Source: Akkermansia muciniphila (GTDB lineage Bacteria > Verrucomicrobiota > Verrucomicrobiia > Limisphaerales > SXTU01). From it: DNA of 64,000 nucleotides. Location: the NCBI GenBank assembly GCA_945874145.1, contig CAMCFN010000008.1:25605-89604 (forward strand). The letters are read 5' to 3'. The notes under the pieces are model-generated. The model was not told where the DNA came from and did not search any database. It saw nothing but the letters and a program-made list of their open reading frames with translations. Position numbers and translations under genes: made by a program. Shown here piece by piece: positions 41,556-50,311 of this stretch. The number at the start of each line of letters is the position of its first letter. Position 1 is the stretch's first letter.

Positions 41556-42113
41556 ATGACTTGGACCCCCAACCGCCGAATGGCGTTGCTCGCCGTGGTG
41601 ACGCTGGTGCTCGACCAGTTGACCAAATTCGGCGTGCTGCGGTTCCTAGGCTACGCCCAAGAGCGGGTGGTGCTGGAAGGCTTCTTCAAGTTCGTCCACT
41701 GGGGCAACACCGGCGCGGCCTGGAGCATGTTCCATGGCAACAATGAGATGTTGACCATTGTGGCGCTGCTGGCCCTGCTCGTCTTGTTCCTGACCCGCCA
41801 CCACTTCGGCATCGAACAGCCGCTCGGCCAGTGGGCGCTCGGATTCATGTTCGGCGGCATCGCCGGCAACATCGTGGACCGGATCGTGCATGGGCACGTG
41901 GTGGACTTCATCTACTTCCACGTCCGCACCCGCAACGGCGCGGAGGCGGGCTTCCCCGCGTTCAACGTGGCGGACAGCGGCATCTGCATCGGCGTTGGCC
42001 TCATGTTCCTGCTGTCGTGGCTGATGGATGCGAAGAAGCCAGAAGAGCCAGCCGCTGCTCCGGCGGAAACTGTCTCCAAGGAATCCGCCCCCGCTGCGTC
42101 GAAGGAAGCATGA
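41556..42113 (+). CDS. lspA: lipoprotein signal peptidase
   Basis: A 185-residue membrane aspartyl peptidase that cleaves the signal peptide of diacylglyceryl-modified prolipoproteins. Four hydrophobic helices are visible. The catalytic Asp108 is in GGIAGNIVDRI and Asp140 in FNVADSGI; HWGNTGAAWS is the conserved N-terminal loop. A non-conserved Ala/Glu/Pro-rich C-terminal tail follows the last helix. Many lipoproteins in the window (DUF1080, M48, LptE-like) are expected substrates. Its stop overlaps the start of the esterase gene. Confidence 0.95.
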   Translation: MTWTPNRRMALLAVVTLVLDQLTKFGVLRFLGYAQERVVLEGFFKFVHWGNTGAAWSMFHGNNEMLTIVALLALLVLFLTRHHFGIEQPLGQWALGFMFGGIAGNIVDRIVHGHVVDFIYFHVRTRNGAEAGFPAFNVADSGICIGVGLMFLLSWLMDAKKPEEPAAAPAETVSKESAPAASKEA

Positions 42114-43240
42114 TGCGACCACCCCAGTCCTGCGAACGCGCCGGCTTTGCTATCCTCTCTCTTATATCCGCTCTTCTCTCCCTCCCCGCCGCCGAACCGT
42201 CCGCTGCCGCAATCATCTCCCCCTTCTTCGCCCCGCCCGCCGAACACGCCGGCCAGCTTGGCAACTACCGTTCTCCGCTGCTCTTCAACGATGGCTCGCG
42301 CGTTAAATCCGCCGCCGACTGGCCGCGCCGCCGCACGGAGATTCTCGCGCAATGGCATGGACTGATGGGCACATGGCCGCCCGTGCTGGAGCAACCGAAG
42401 CTCGAATACCTCGCGCAGAGCCAGCGCGACAATTTCACCCAGCACCGCGTCCGCGTGGAGCTGGCACCCGGCGTCTCCGGCGAGGCGTGGCTGCTGATTC
42501 CCGATGGCAAAGGACCGTTCCCCGCCGTGCTCGTGCCGTTCTACGAGCCGGAAACCAGCATTGGCCTGGGCAAGAGTCCGCAGCGCGATTTCGCCCTGCA
42601 ACTCACGCGCAAAGGCTTTGTTTCCCTGAGCATCGGCTCGCCCGGCGGCGACGCCCGCAAGCCCGAATCCGGCCGTGAGGTGTGGCAACCGCTCTCCTTC
42701 CTCGGCTACATCGGCGCGAACTGCTGGCACGCGCTGGCGAATCTGCCGCAGGTGGATTCCAAGCGCATCGGCGTGGCCGGCCACAGCTACGGCGGCAAGT
42801 GGGCGATGTTCGCCTCGTGCTTCTACGACAAGTTCGCCGCCGCCGCGTGGAGCGATCCCGGCATCGTCTTCGACGAGTCTCGCTCGAATGTGAACTACTG
42901 GGAGCCGTGGTATCTGGGCCGCGACCCGCAGCTCACGCGCAAGCCCGGCCTCATCCGCCCCGAGAACCCGCGCACCGGCGCTTACAAGAAGATGATGGAA
43001 CAAGGCCGCGACCTGCACGAAGTCCACGCGCTCATGGCCCCGCGCCCGTTCTTCGTGAGCGGCGGCAGCGAAGACCCGCCCAGCCGGTGGATTCCGCTGA
43101 ACCACACCATCGCCGTGAACGACCTGCTCGGGGTGAAGCACCGCGTGGCGATGACGAACCGGAAGGAGCACTCGCCCAACGAGGAGTCCAACGCCGCGCT
43201 CGTCGCCTTCTTCGAGCACTTCCTGAAGCCAACAAAATGA
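42110..43240 (+). CDS. exported alpha/beta-hydrolase (acetyl xylan esterase-like)
   Basis: A 376-residue secreted hydrolase with a signal peptide (residues about 10-30). The nucleophile elbow GHSYGG lies in KRIGVAGHSYGGKWAMFAS, with family segments AWLLIPDGKGPFPAVL upstream and a C-terminal His in NRKEHSPNEES. The fold resembles the dienelactone-hydrolase/acetyl-xylan-esterase group common in PVC genomes. Tandem ATG codons (42110, 42113) overlap the lspA TGA, so translation is probably coupled. The stop is followed at once by a twin-hairpin element. The substrate is inferred as a polysaccharide ester. Confidence 0.85.
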   Translation: MMRPPQSCERAGFAILSLISALLSLPAAEPSAAAIISPFFAPPAEHAGQLGNYRSPLLFNDGSRVKSAADWPRRRTEILAQWHGLMGTWPPVLEQPKLEYLAQSQRDNFTQHRVRVELAPGVSGEAWLLIPDGKGPFPAVLVPFYEPETSIGLGKSPQRDFALQLTRKGFVSLSIGSPGGDARKPESGREVWQPLSFLGYIGANCWHALANLPQVDSKRIGVAGHSYGGKWAMFASCFYDKFAAAAWSDPGIVFDESRSNVNYWEPWYLGRDPQLTRKPGLIRPENPRTGAYKKMMEQGRDLHEVHALMAPRPFFVSGGSEDPPSRWIPLNHTIAVNDLLGVKHRVAMTNRKEHSPNEESNAALVAFFEHFLKPTK

Positions 43241-43301
43241 CTGTAGCGGCGCTCTGTGAGCGCCGGGTTGCGGTCACGGCGGTCACAGACCGCCGCTACA
43301 G
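43241..43301. repeat. twin-hairpin element filling a convergent spacer
   Basis: CTGTAGC and GCTACAG form the outer stem, extended by GGCG/CGCC. Inside are two perfect 7-bp hairpins: GGCGCTC-tgt-GAGCGCC and GGCGGTC-aca-GACCGCC, separated by 13 nt. It begins at the base after the esterase stop and ends 2 bp before the last base of the opposing gene, so it could end transcription from both sides. Confidence 0.85.
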
Positions 43302-43303
43302 AC

Positions 43304-44491
43304 TCACTTCAGCGGCACCTGTTCCTTGCCACGCAGATAGGCGATCAAGTTCCGCACCTCATCCTCGGGCAGCGCCTGGAGCAAGCCCTCCGGCATCATG
43401 GACAATTCGCTCTGCTTCAGCTTCGCGATGTCTGTGCGCGCAATGGTGAGCGACTCGTTGGGCGTGACAATGGTGACGGCGGTCGCGTCCTGCCGCGCCA
43501 TGATGCCGGAGATGCTGCGGTCATCCTTCGTGTCGAGGTTCCACGTGCGGTAGTCGTTCGGGATCTCGGCGTTCGGGTCGAGGATGTTGTGCAGCAAGTA
43601 GTCGAGGTCCGCGCGGTTTGAGCCGGTGATGTCCGGTCCCACCTTGCCGCCGACGCCGTAGAGCAGATGGCACTGTCCACAGGTCTTCGCGAACACGGTC
43701 CGCCCCTTGCCCAAGTCGTCCTTCTGCGCGCCGGCCTTCGCGAGGAGCGCCTTGTAGCGTTCCATCTCGGCCTTCTTGTCCGCCGTGCTTTCGCGCGCGG
43801 CGCCCCAGTGCTGGTCCAAGGCGGCATTGAGATCGGCCTGCTGGTAGTTGCGGAGCTGTCGCACGAGGTCGGCGGGCAAATCCTTCGCCGCAAGCTTGCC
43901 GGCCACGAGCGCGGCCACAAGCGGACGGGCGAAGGAAAGGCGCGACGCCAGCGTGCCCAGCGCGTCGCGCTTCTCGGCAGCGGTGAGGGTGGCCAGCAGT
44001 TCGAGAATGGCCGGCGGCGTCTTCCCATCGTCGTAGGCCGCCAGCCCGCGCAAAGCCGCCCCGCGCAGCGCCGGCTCTTTGAGCAACTGCCGCAGCGGTT
44101 CGGTCAGCGACGCGTCCTTTGCTGCCACGAGCGCTTCCAGAGCGGCGAGCCTTTGCGTTGTGGAAGTCTTCGGGTCGAGCAACTGCTTTCGCATGTCCGC
44201 GAGCGCGCTCGCGCTGCCGAAGACGAGGGAAAGCTGCTGCACAAGTTCCTTCACCTGCGCGTTGCCACTCGCGCCGAGCTTGGTCGCGACCGCATCCCAG
44301 CCCGCCGGAGGCTTCACGCCGCGCCGGCCCTTGAGGCCGTCGGCCATGCCCTTGAGGATGTCGAACTGCACCTGCGCATCGTCGGCGGACTGGAGCACCT
44401 GCACGAGGATCGGCAGCGCGTCATCGGACTGCGCGCGCAGGGAGGCCAGCGGCAGACAGGTTGCGAGGAACAGCAGGCAAAGGCGTTTCAC
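43304..44491 (-). CDS. exported HEAT-like / cytochrome c protein
   Basis: A 395-residue protein starting with GTG 44491, with a signal peptide (LCLLFLATCLPLASLRAQ). The first two thirds are HEAT-like helical repeats (LEALVAAKDASLTEPLRQLL, ALRGAALRGLAAYDDG). The last third is a PVC-type haem domain with CGQCH and VGPDITGSNRADLDYLLHNI, then an LPEDEVRNLIAYL helix. It matches the C-terminal half of the large PVC haem proteins such as that at 50974. It probably carries electrons in the periplasm; the redox partner is unknown. Confidence 0.85.
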   Translation of the reverse strand: MKRLCLLFLATCLPLASLRAQSDDALPILVQVLQSADDAQVQFDILKGMADGLKGRRGVKPPAGWDAVATKLGASGNAQVKELVQQLSLVFGSASALADMRKQLLDPKTSTTQRLAALEALVAAKDASLTEPLRQLLKEPALRGAALRGLAAYDDGKTPPAILELLATLTAAEKRDALGTLASRLSFARPLVAALVAGKLAAKDLPADLVRQLRNYQQADLNAALDQHWGAARESTADKKAEMERYKALLAKAGAQKDDLGKGRTVFAKTCGQCHLLYGVGGKVGPDITGSNRADLDYLLHNILDPNAEIPNDYRTWNLDTKDDRSISGIMARQDATAVTIVTPNESLTIARTDIAKLKQSELSMMPEGLLQALPEDEVRNLIAYLRGKEQVPLK

Positions 44492-44617
44492 GCGCGCACT
44501 TTGGGAAAGCTTCGGCGTGGCGGCAAGCGCACTTTGGCTGCGAATGGAGCCCGACCTCCGAACCGGCGCGAACTTCGCACTCCAGGCAGGCACGCCGGGT
44601 CGGAGACTGGCGCTCCG

Positions 44618-46099
44618 CTATGGCAACCGCACGAAGCGCTCCCACGCCGCGTTCCACTGCGCAGTATCGCACGGCTCGTAGCGCACAGTCTCGAACGAGG
44701 CTCCGACTAGTTCGCGACCCGCAGCCAGCGACGGCAGGTGGCCGAGGGCGATGGCTTGCACAAGGATGTTGCCGATGGCCGTGGCCTCCGTGGGACCAGC
44801 CAAGACTGGCAGGCCGACCGCGCTGGCCGCGAACTGGTTCAGCAACGCGTTCTTACTCCCGCCCCCGACGATGTGGAGCTGCTCGACTTGGATGCCAGCC
44901 AGTTCCTCCGCCTGGCGCAAGGTCCGGCGATATTCCAGCGAGAGACTTTCCAGCACGCAGCGGACGAACTGCCCCGGCGTCTCAGGCACGGGCTGGCCAC
45001 TCGCGCGACACGCGGTCGCAATGCGCTCCGGCATCGCGTCCGGGGCGAGGAAGCGCGGGTCGGCGGGGTTGATGAGCGAACGGAATGGCTCGGCCTCGGC
45101 AGCAAACTGGGTGAGCGTGGCGTAGTCGAAATCCTGCCCCGCACGCGCCCACTCGCGACGGCACTCCTGCACCAGCCAGAGGCCGACGATGTTCTTGAGC
45201 AGCCGCACGGTGTTGCCGAAGCCAATCTCGTTCGTGAAGTTCAGCTCGCGACAGCGGTCGGTGAGAATCGGCGCGGTGAGTTCCAGACCGAGCAGCGACC
45301 AGGTGCCGGAGCTGAGATAGGCCCACTTCGCGACGCTGGATGCCGGATGCTGGATGCCGGCGGGAACACCGGTCACCGCCGCGCCGGTGTCATGCGTGCA
45401 GGTGGCGATGACCGCCACGTCCGCGCTCAACCCCGACTCGCTCGCGACTTGCGGCTTCAATTGGCCCAGCTTGGTGCCCGGCTCGACGAGCGGCGGAAAC
45501 TTCTCCGGCGCGAGGCCGAGCGCGTCCAACAGCGGTTTGGACCACGTCCGCGTGCGCGGGTTATAGAGCTGCGTGGTGCTGGCCAGCGAGACCTCCGCGC
45601 GGGCGACGCCGCTGAGGAAGTAGTTGAAGACATCGCCGAGCGGAACGATTTGCGCCGCGCGGGCCAGCCGTTCCGGCGTTTCGGCGGCGAGATGGTAAAG
45701 GTGGTTGATGGGCATGAACTGGATGCCCGTCTCCGCGAAGACTTGCGCCCACGGCACTTTCGCGAAGACCGCCTTTACCCCACGCTCGGTGCGCGGATCG
45801 CGATAGTGAAACACCGGCCCAATCACTTCGCCGCGCGCGTCGAGGAGCACGCAGTCGAGGCCCCACGAGTCCACGCTGACGCTGGCGACGGGGACGTTGC
45901 GCTGCGCGACTTGCCGCAGGCCTTCCTGGATGCCGGACCAGAGGGCGGGCAAGTCCCAGTGCCACGAACCCGCGCTGCGGAGCGGCGGGTTGGCGAACCG
46001 GTGAATCTCCTCCAGCGTGAGCCGCCCGTCCGCCAGCGAGCCCAGCATCACGCGCCCGCTCTCCGCGCCGAGGTCGATGCCGATGTAGTGCGTGGCCAT
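44618..46099 (-). CDS. rhaB: rhamnulokinase (FGGY family)
   Basis: A 493-residue FGGY kinase. The ATPase start is IGIDLGAESGRVMLG; the substrate region is VDSWGLDCVLLD and the C-terminal HIVGGGSKNALLNQ is as in L-rhamnulokinase. It phosphorylates L-rhamnulose. A GC-rich repeat (45335-45364) lies in the stretch where relatives read directly from the CHDTASAV loop into WAYLSSGTWS; here GIQHPASSVAKWAYLSSGTW carries several extra residues. ATG 46099 is the likely start, with 46117 as an alternative. No rhaA, rhaD or regulator is adjacent. Confidence 0.9.
   Translation of the reverse strand: MATHYIGIDLGAESGRVMLGSLADGRLTLEEIHRFANPPLRSAGSWHWDLPALWSGIQEGLRQVAQRNVPVASVSVDSWGLDCVLLDARGEVIGPVFHYRDPRTERGVKAVFAKVPWAQVFAETGIQFMPINHLYHLAAETPERLARAAQIVPLGDVFNYFLSGVARAEVSLASTTQLYNPRTRTWSKPLLDALGLAPEKFPPLVEPGTKLGQLKPQVASESGLSADVAVIATCTHDTGAAVTGVPAGIQHPASSVAKWAYLSSGTWSLLGLELTAPILTDRCRELNFTNEIGFGNTVRLLKNIVGLWLVQECRREWARAGQDFDYATLTQFAAEAEPFRSLINPADPRFLAPDAMPERIATACRASGQPVPETPGQFVRCVLESLSLEYRRTLRQAEELAGIQVEQLHIVGGGSKNALLNQFAASAVGLPVLAGPTEATAIGNILVQAIALGHLPSLAAGRELVGASFETVRYEPCDTAQWNAAWERFVRLP
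45335..45364. repeat. in-frame GGATGCC/GGATGCTG repeat in rhaB
   Basis: GCTGGATGCCGGATGCTGGA and the bases after it repeat GGATGCYGG three times in 30 bp. On the coding strand it reads GGCATCCAGC-like units and encodes the extra residues of rhaB. Confidence 0.55.
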
Positions 46100-46240
46100 G
46101 CGAGCAGGAACATTCACCGAGCGGGCGGAGGACGGGCAACAGAGAATTGGCGGAAAGGCGGCCGGCGCACGATTGGCACGCGCTGCAACTGCCGGCTGGC
46201 CGCCTTGACTCGTTTCCAGCCGCTCCCTAGAGTCGCGAAC

Positions 46241-47275
46241 ATGATTCTACGGAATTTTCGCGCAGCCCTCTGGTTGGCGGGCCTGCTGGCGTTTCCGCAC
46301 CTGAGCCCCGCACCGCTGATCTACAAGGCGGGCGAGGGCTGGTCCTACGAGACCTACGGCAGCTCGGGCAGTTGGCAGAAGACGCGTGCCAAGGATCAGC
46401 TCGAAGTGGCGGAACAAGCCTTCGAGAAGAAGGATTACGATCTCGCCCTCAAGGCCGCCCGGCACACGGTGAAGAAGTGGCCGCTCTCCGACTACGCGCC
46501 CAAGGCTCAGTTCTTCGTGGGGCGCAGCTTGGAAGAGCAGAAGAAGGACGAAGAGGCCTTCAAGGCCTACCAAACGCTGTTGGAGAAGTATCCCAAGGTG
46601 GAAAACTATCAGGAGGTGCTCAAGCGCCAGTTCGAGATCACCAACCGCTATCTCGACGGCCAGTGGTTCAAGCTCTGGGGCGTTGTTCCCTTCTTCCCCT
46701 CGATGGAAAAGACCACGAAGATGTATGAGAAGGTCATTGCCAACGGCCCATACAGCGATGTCGCTCCGCTGGCCCAGATGAACATCGGCTCGGCGCAGGA
46801 GAAGCGGAAGGAGTTCCCCGACGCGGTGAAGGCCTATGAGAAGGCTGCCGACAAGTATCACGATCAGAAGAACCTCGCCGCCGATGCGCTCTTCAAGGCG
46901 GGCCAGACCTATCTCAAGCAGGCCAGCGGGGCCGAATACGATCAAGGCATCGCGGCCAAGGCCATCGCCGCCTTCACGGACTTCATCGCCCTCTATCCGG
47001 AGGACAAACGCGTGGCGGACGCCCGTAAAAACATCGATGGCCTCAAAACCGAGCAGGCCCGGGGCGCTCTAAAGATCGCGGAGTTCTACGAGAAGAAGCG
47101 CCAGTGGAGCGGGGCCATGGTCTATTACAATGAAGTCATCATCAAGGACCCGGACGCGCCTGCCGCCGCCTTGGCGAAGCAACGGATTGAATTTCTCAAG
47201 ACGCTGACCGGCACCGTCACCCCGCCAGCGACCCCAGCCACCACCAACGCCGCGCCCGCTGCGGTCAAGCCGTGA
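46241..47275 (+). CDS. bamD: BamD/TPR outer-membrane assembly-like protein
   Basis: A 344-residue protein with a hydrophobic signal segment (about residues 8-24) but no clear lipobox. Its TPR repeats follow the BamD/YfiO pattern (AEQAFEKKDYDLALKAARHT, then SDYAPKAQFFVGRSLEEQ and later YSDVAPLAQMNIGSAQEKR). BamD is the lipoprotein partner of BamA in barrel insertion. The C-terminus has a Pro/Thr/Ala tail. It overlaps the LptE-like lipoprotein gene, an arrangement common in Verrucomicrobia, which supports an outer-membrane role. The bamD symbol is a best match. Confidence 0.78.
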   Translation: MILRNFRAALWLAGLLAFPHLSPAPLIYKAGEGWSYETYGSSGSWQKTRAKDQLEVAEQAFEKKDYDLALKAARHTVKKWPLSDYAPKAQFFVGRSLEEQKKDEEAFKAYQTLLEKYPKVENYQEVLKRQFEITNRYLDGQWFKLWGVVPFFPSMEKTTKMYEKVIANGPYSDVAPLAQMNIGSAQEKRKEFPDAVKAYEKAADKYHDQKNLAADALFKAGQTYLKQASGAEYDQGIAAKAIAAFTDFIALYPEDKRVADARKNIDGLKTEQARGALKIAEFYEKKRQWSGAMVYYNEVIIKDPDAPAAALAKQRIEFLKTLTGTVTPPATPATTNAAPAAVKP

Positions 47276-47793
47276 TGCACCTGCCCGCCCTCCGTGCCCT
47301 CGGCCTCGTCGGCTTGCTGGCCGGCCTCACCGGTTGCGCCAGCTACAAGCTCGGCCCCACGGCTGCCTTTCCCGCCGGCCAGCACAGCATCCAGGTTGCC
47401 TCCATCAGCAACCGGACCGACGAGCCGCGCCTCATTGAGGCCGTGAACAACGCCCTGCGCAAGCGCCTTCAGCAGGACGGCACCTACAAGCTGGACACGC
47501 GCGGTGAATCCGATGTGGTGCTCACCGGGGTGATCACTCATTTCAACCGTTCCGCCTTGAGCTTCCAGCCCGGAGACATCCTCACGGCACGGGATTACGC
47601 ACTCGGTGTAACTGCCCAGCTCACCCTGAAAGAACGCGGCACCGGCAAGGTGCTCTTCGACCGGGCAGTCAACGGACGGACCACCATTCGGGCTGGCAGC
47701 GACCTCGCCAGCGCCGAACGGCAGGCGGTGTCCTTGTTGGCTGAAGATCTGGCCCGCAATGCGACTTCCCTGATCGTGGACGGGGCCTGGTAA
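47275..47793 (+). CDS. lptE: LptE-like lipoprotein
   Basis: A 172-residue lipoprotein with lipobox LAGLTGC and the CASYKLGPTAAFPAG beginning of LptE-type proteins. The central SIQVASISNRTDEPRLIEAV and LRKRLQQDGTYKLDT match the LptE fold, which plugs LptD in lipopolysaccharide export. GTG 47272 is an alternative start. The stop codon of bamD overlaps the start, so the two are translated together. The assignment rests on pattern; residue identity to E. coli LptE is low. Confidence 0.72.
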   Translation: MHLPALRALGLVGLLAGLTGCASYKLGPTAAFPAGQHSIQVASISNRTDEPRLIEAVNNALRKRLQQDGTYKLDTRGESDVVLTGVITHFNRSALSFQPGDILTARDYALGVTAQLTLKERGTGKVLFDRAVNGRTTIRAGSDLASAERQAVSLLAEDLARNATSLIVDGAW

Positions 47794-47831
47794 AGCGGGG
47801 CGCTCGTGGTCCGTGCCACCTTCATTCGCCC

Positions 47832-48377
47832 TCAGGGCTGCCGCAAGATCCACTCCGCCGCCGCCGACACATCATCCACCACCACCGCTTGGGCAGCTCT
47901 CTCCGCTAGTTTCTTCTCCACCTCTGCGCCGTAGCCGGTGCGCACCAGGATGCTTTGCTGCACGCCGGCGTTCCAGCCGCACTCCAAGTCGATCACCTTG
48001 TCCCCCACCATGAAGCTGCGTGACAGGTCCACCGCCAAATCATCCCGAGCGGCAAAGAGAAACGCCGGCGAGGGTTTGCGCCCGACGCTGGGCTGCTCCG
48101 GCGCTTCCGGGGAATAGTAAATCTTGGTCAGCCGCACCCCCAGCGGTGACAGCATGTTGATCAGCCGCCGGTTCACGGCGTGCATGTTCTCCTCGGTGTA
48201 ATAGCCGCGCCCGATGCCGGACTGGTTGGTGACGATGATGAGCAGGAAGTCCGCGTCTTGCAGACGCTTCAGCGCCGGTCCTACGCCGGGGATCAGCTCC
48301 AACTGCTCCGGGTCGCTCAAGTATCGTTTTTCAACGTTGAGCGTCCCGTCACGATCGAGAAAGACAGCGCGTTTCAT
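47832..48377 (-). CDS. gmhB: heptose bisphosphate phosphatase-like HAD protein
   Basis: A 181-residue HAD phosphatase of the GmhB/histidinol-phosphatase type: MKRAVFLDRDGTLN, VTNQSGIGRGYYTEE, and MVGDKVIDLECGWNAG. It would remove the 1-phosphate from heptose bisphosphate in the ADP-heptose path. The zinc-binding Cys/His loop found in E. coli GmhB is absent (the segment reads YYSPEAPEQPSVGRKPSP), so it belongs to a zinc-free branch. It overlaps rfaE1 by 4 bp, supporting the heptose role. Confidence 0.87.
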   Translation of the reverse strand: MKRAVFLDRDGTLNVEKRYLSDPEQLELIPGVGPALKRLQDADFLLIIVTNQSGIGRGYYTEENMHAVNRRLINMLSPLGVRLTKIYYSPEAPEQPSVGRKPSPAFLFAARDDLAVDLSRSFMVGDKVIDLECGWNAGVQQSILVRTGYGAEVEKKLAERAAQAVVVDDVSAAAEWILRQP

Positions 48378-49393
48378 CCTTCGCGGCGGAAAATTTCCGT
48401 TAACTCCTCGGGTGAAACGGTCGCCGTTCCCACCTTGCCCACCACGACTCCGGCCGCGTGATTGGAGAAAATCGCCGCCTCCACGGGCGACGCCCCGGCA
48501 GCGACGGCCAGCGTGAAGGAAGCAATCACCGTGTCGCCCGCCCCGGACACGTCGAAGACTTCGCGCGCCACGGTGGGAATGTGAAACGGCTTTTGCCCGC
48601 GCTGGCAGAGCAACATGCCCTGATCCCCAAGGGTGATGAGCAGCAATGCAGGACTCAACTCGGTCAGGAGCGTCTCGGCCACGCGCTGGAGGCCCGGGTC
48701 TTTCAGCGGGTCCACGTTGCGCGAACCGTCGGGCACCCCGGCGAGTTCAAACGCCTCCTTCCGGTTGGGCGTGAGCAGGGACAAGCCCGTGAGACTGAGC
48801 GCATGCACGGGCTTGGGATCGAAACTCAACCAGACTCCGCGCGCCCGGCAGAGCTGGCGGATGGCGTCCACCAAGGCCTGGGTCACCACGCCCTTGCCGT
48901 AGTCGCAGATGACCACCGCAGCCGCACCCGGAAGTCGCTTTTCCAAGGCGGCGAGGAGCTGGCGCTGGCTGCGCTCGTCCACTTCGCCGCGCGTCTCGCG
49001 ATCCACACGCACGACTTGCTGCTGATGAGCGATGATGCGGGTTTTGACGCTGGTTGTGCGCTTGGGGCCGGACAGCAAGCCAGCGCAGCCGATGCCCTGA
49101 TCGGCCAGCAGAGCACGCAGCCGCTGGGCGGCCTCGTCCTTGCCAATCAGCCCGAGCAATTCCGTGTTGGCGCCCAAGGCATGAATGTTTCGCGCCACAT
49201 TGGCCGCGCCGCCGGGCATCCAGCTCTCGCGATCGAACTCCACCACGGGCACCGGGGCTTCCGGCGAGATGCGGCCGACATGACCCCAAATGTATTGATC
49301 GAGCATCACATCGCCGATGACGAGGACACGGGCCGCCGCCGAACCGCGAATGAGTTCTTCAAGCCGGCTTGCCGGAATGGTGGGGGATTTCAT
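48374..49393 (-). CDS. rfaE1: heptose-7-phosphate kinase (RfaE domain I)
   Basis: A 339-residue PfkB-type kinase: VLVIGDVMLDQYIWGHVGRI, the sugar-binding PGGAANVARN, and the anion-hole DVSGAGDTVIASF with catalytic Asp. It phosphorylates D-glycero-D-manno-heptose 7-phosphate for lipopolysaccharide core synthesis. The adenylyltransferase domain fused in E. coli HldE is not present here. Start ATG 49393. It overlaps gmhB by 4 bp, so the two form a heptose operon. Confidence 0.92.
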   Translation of the reverse strand: MKSPTIPASRLEELIRGSAAARVLVIGDVMLDQYIWGHVGRISPEAPVPVVEFDRESWMPGGAANVARNIHALGANTELLGLIGKDEAAQRLRALLADQGIGCAGLLSGPKRTTSVKTRIIAHQQQVVRVDRETRGEVDERSQRQLLAALEKRLPGAAAVVICDYGKGVVTQALVDAIRQLCRARGVWLSFDPKPVHALSLTGLSLLTPNRKEAFELAGVPDGSRNVDPLKDPGLQRVAETLLTELSPALLLITLGDQGMLLCQRGQKPFHIPTVAREVFDVSGAGDTVIASFTLAVAAGASPVEAAIFSNHAAGVVVGKVGTATVSPEELTEIFRREG

Positions 49394-49421
49394 GGAGTAG
49401 TGCGGAGCAACTGGATGAAAG

Positions 49422-50210
49422 CTAATCCAAAAACGCCGTGAGCGGACTGGTCGGGCTGGCCGCAGTCTGCACGGGGCCAAGGCCAATTTCAAAGGCCGCC
49501 CGCCCTGCTTCCACCGCCTGCTTGAAGGCCACGGCCATCCGGTTCGCATCGCTGGCGATGGCGATGGCGGTGTTGACGAGCACGGCGTCCGCGCCGAGTT
49601 CCATCGCCTCCGCCGCGTGGCTGGGCGCACCGATGCCGGCATCCACCACCACGGGCACGATGGCCTGCTCGATGATGATGCGGAGCTGGTCGCGGGTCTG
49701 GAGACCGCGGTTCGAGCCGATCGGCGATCCGAGCGGCATCACGGTCGCGCAACCGGCCTCCTGCAAGCGCTTGGCCAGCACGGGGTCGGCGTTGATGTAG
49801 GGCAGCACGGTAAAACCTTCGCGCACGAGCACTTCAGCGGCCTTGAGCGTTTCGATGGGGTCGGGCAGCAAGTAGCGCGGGTCGGGATGGATTTCGAGCT
49901 TCACCCACTTGGGCAGCCCGGCGGCGACGGCAAGGCGCGCGAGACGGATGGCTTCTTCCGCGTTCATCGCGCCGCTGGTGTTCGGGAGCAGCAGATATTT
50001 CTGCGGGTCAATGAATTCGAGGATGTTGGCGAAGGGATCCTTCTGCCCGCTCAGGTCCGCGCGCCGCAGCGCCACCGTCACCATTTCGGTGCCGCTGGCC
50101 GCCAAGGCATCACGCATCGCGACGGGCGAAGGGAACTTGCCGGTGCCGAGGATGAGTCGGGATCGGAAGGTTCGCCCGGCGATGACCAACGGACGGTGCG
50201 CCAGATTCAT
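49422..50210 (-). CDS. thiG: thiazole synthase
   Basis: A 262-residue TIM-barrel enzyme that builds the thiazole phosphate of thiamine. The family start is [13 protein letters not shown]; the catalytic Lys104 lies in [17 protein letters not shown], and [12 protein letters not shown] and [20 protein letters not shown] complete the barrel. ATG 50210 matches family length. No thiS, thiF or thiH is adjacent and no TPP riboswitch is visible in the 100-bp spacer upstream. Confidence 0.94.
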   Translation of the reverse strand: MNLAHRPLVIAGRTFRSRLILGTGKFPSPVAMRDALAASGTEMVTVALRRADLSGQKDPFANILEFIDPQKYLLLPNTSGAMNAEEAIRLARLAVAAGLPKWVKLEIHPDPRYLLPDPIETLKAAEVLVREGFTVLPYINADPVLAKRLQEAGCATVMPLGSPIGSNRGLQTRDQLRIIIEQAIVPVVVDAGIGAPSHAAEAMELGADAVLVNTAIAIASDANRMAVAFKQAVEAGRAAFEIGLGPVQTAASPTSPLTAFLD

Positions 50211-50311
50211 GCGCGGGGAAAATAGGCGGTGCAATCCGGCGCGTCCAGCGTGCTCGCGTCCACCGACAACGCATTGCCCGGCGGGAAGGTTTCCATTACA
50301 CTTCTCGCACC

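Noticed and set aside
50211..50311. TPP riboswitch upstream of thiG
   Set aside because: No CTGAGA or other TPP-element consensus is visible in the 101-bp spacer on the minus strand.
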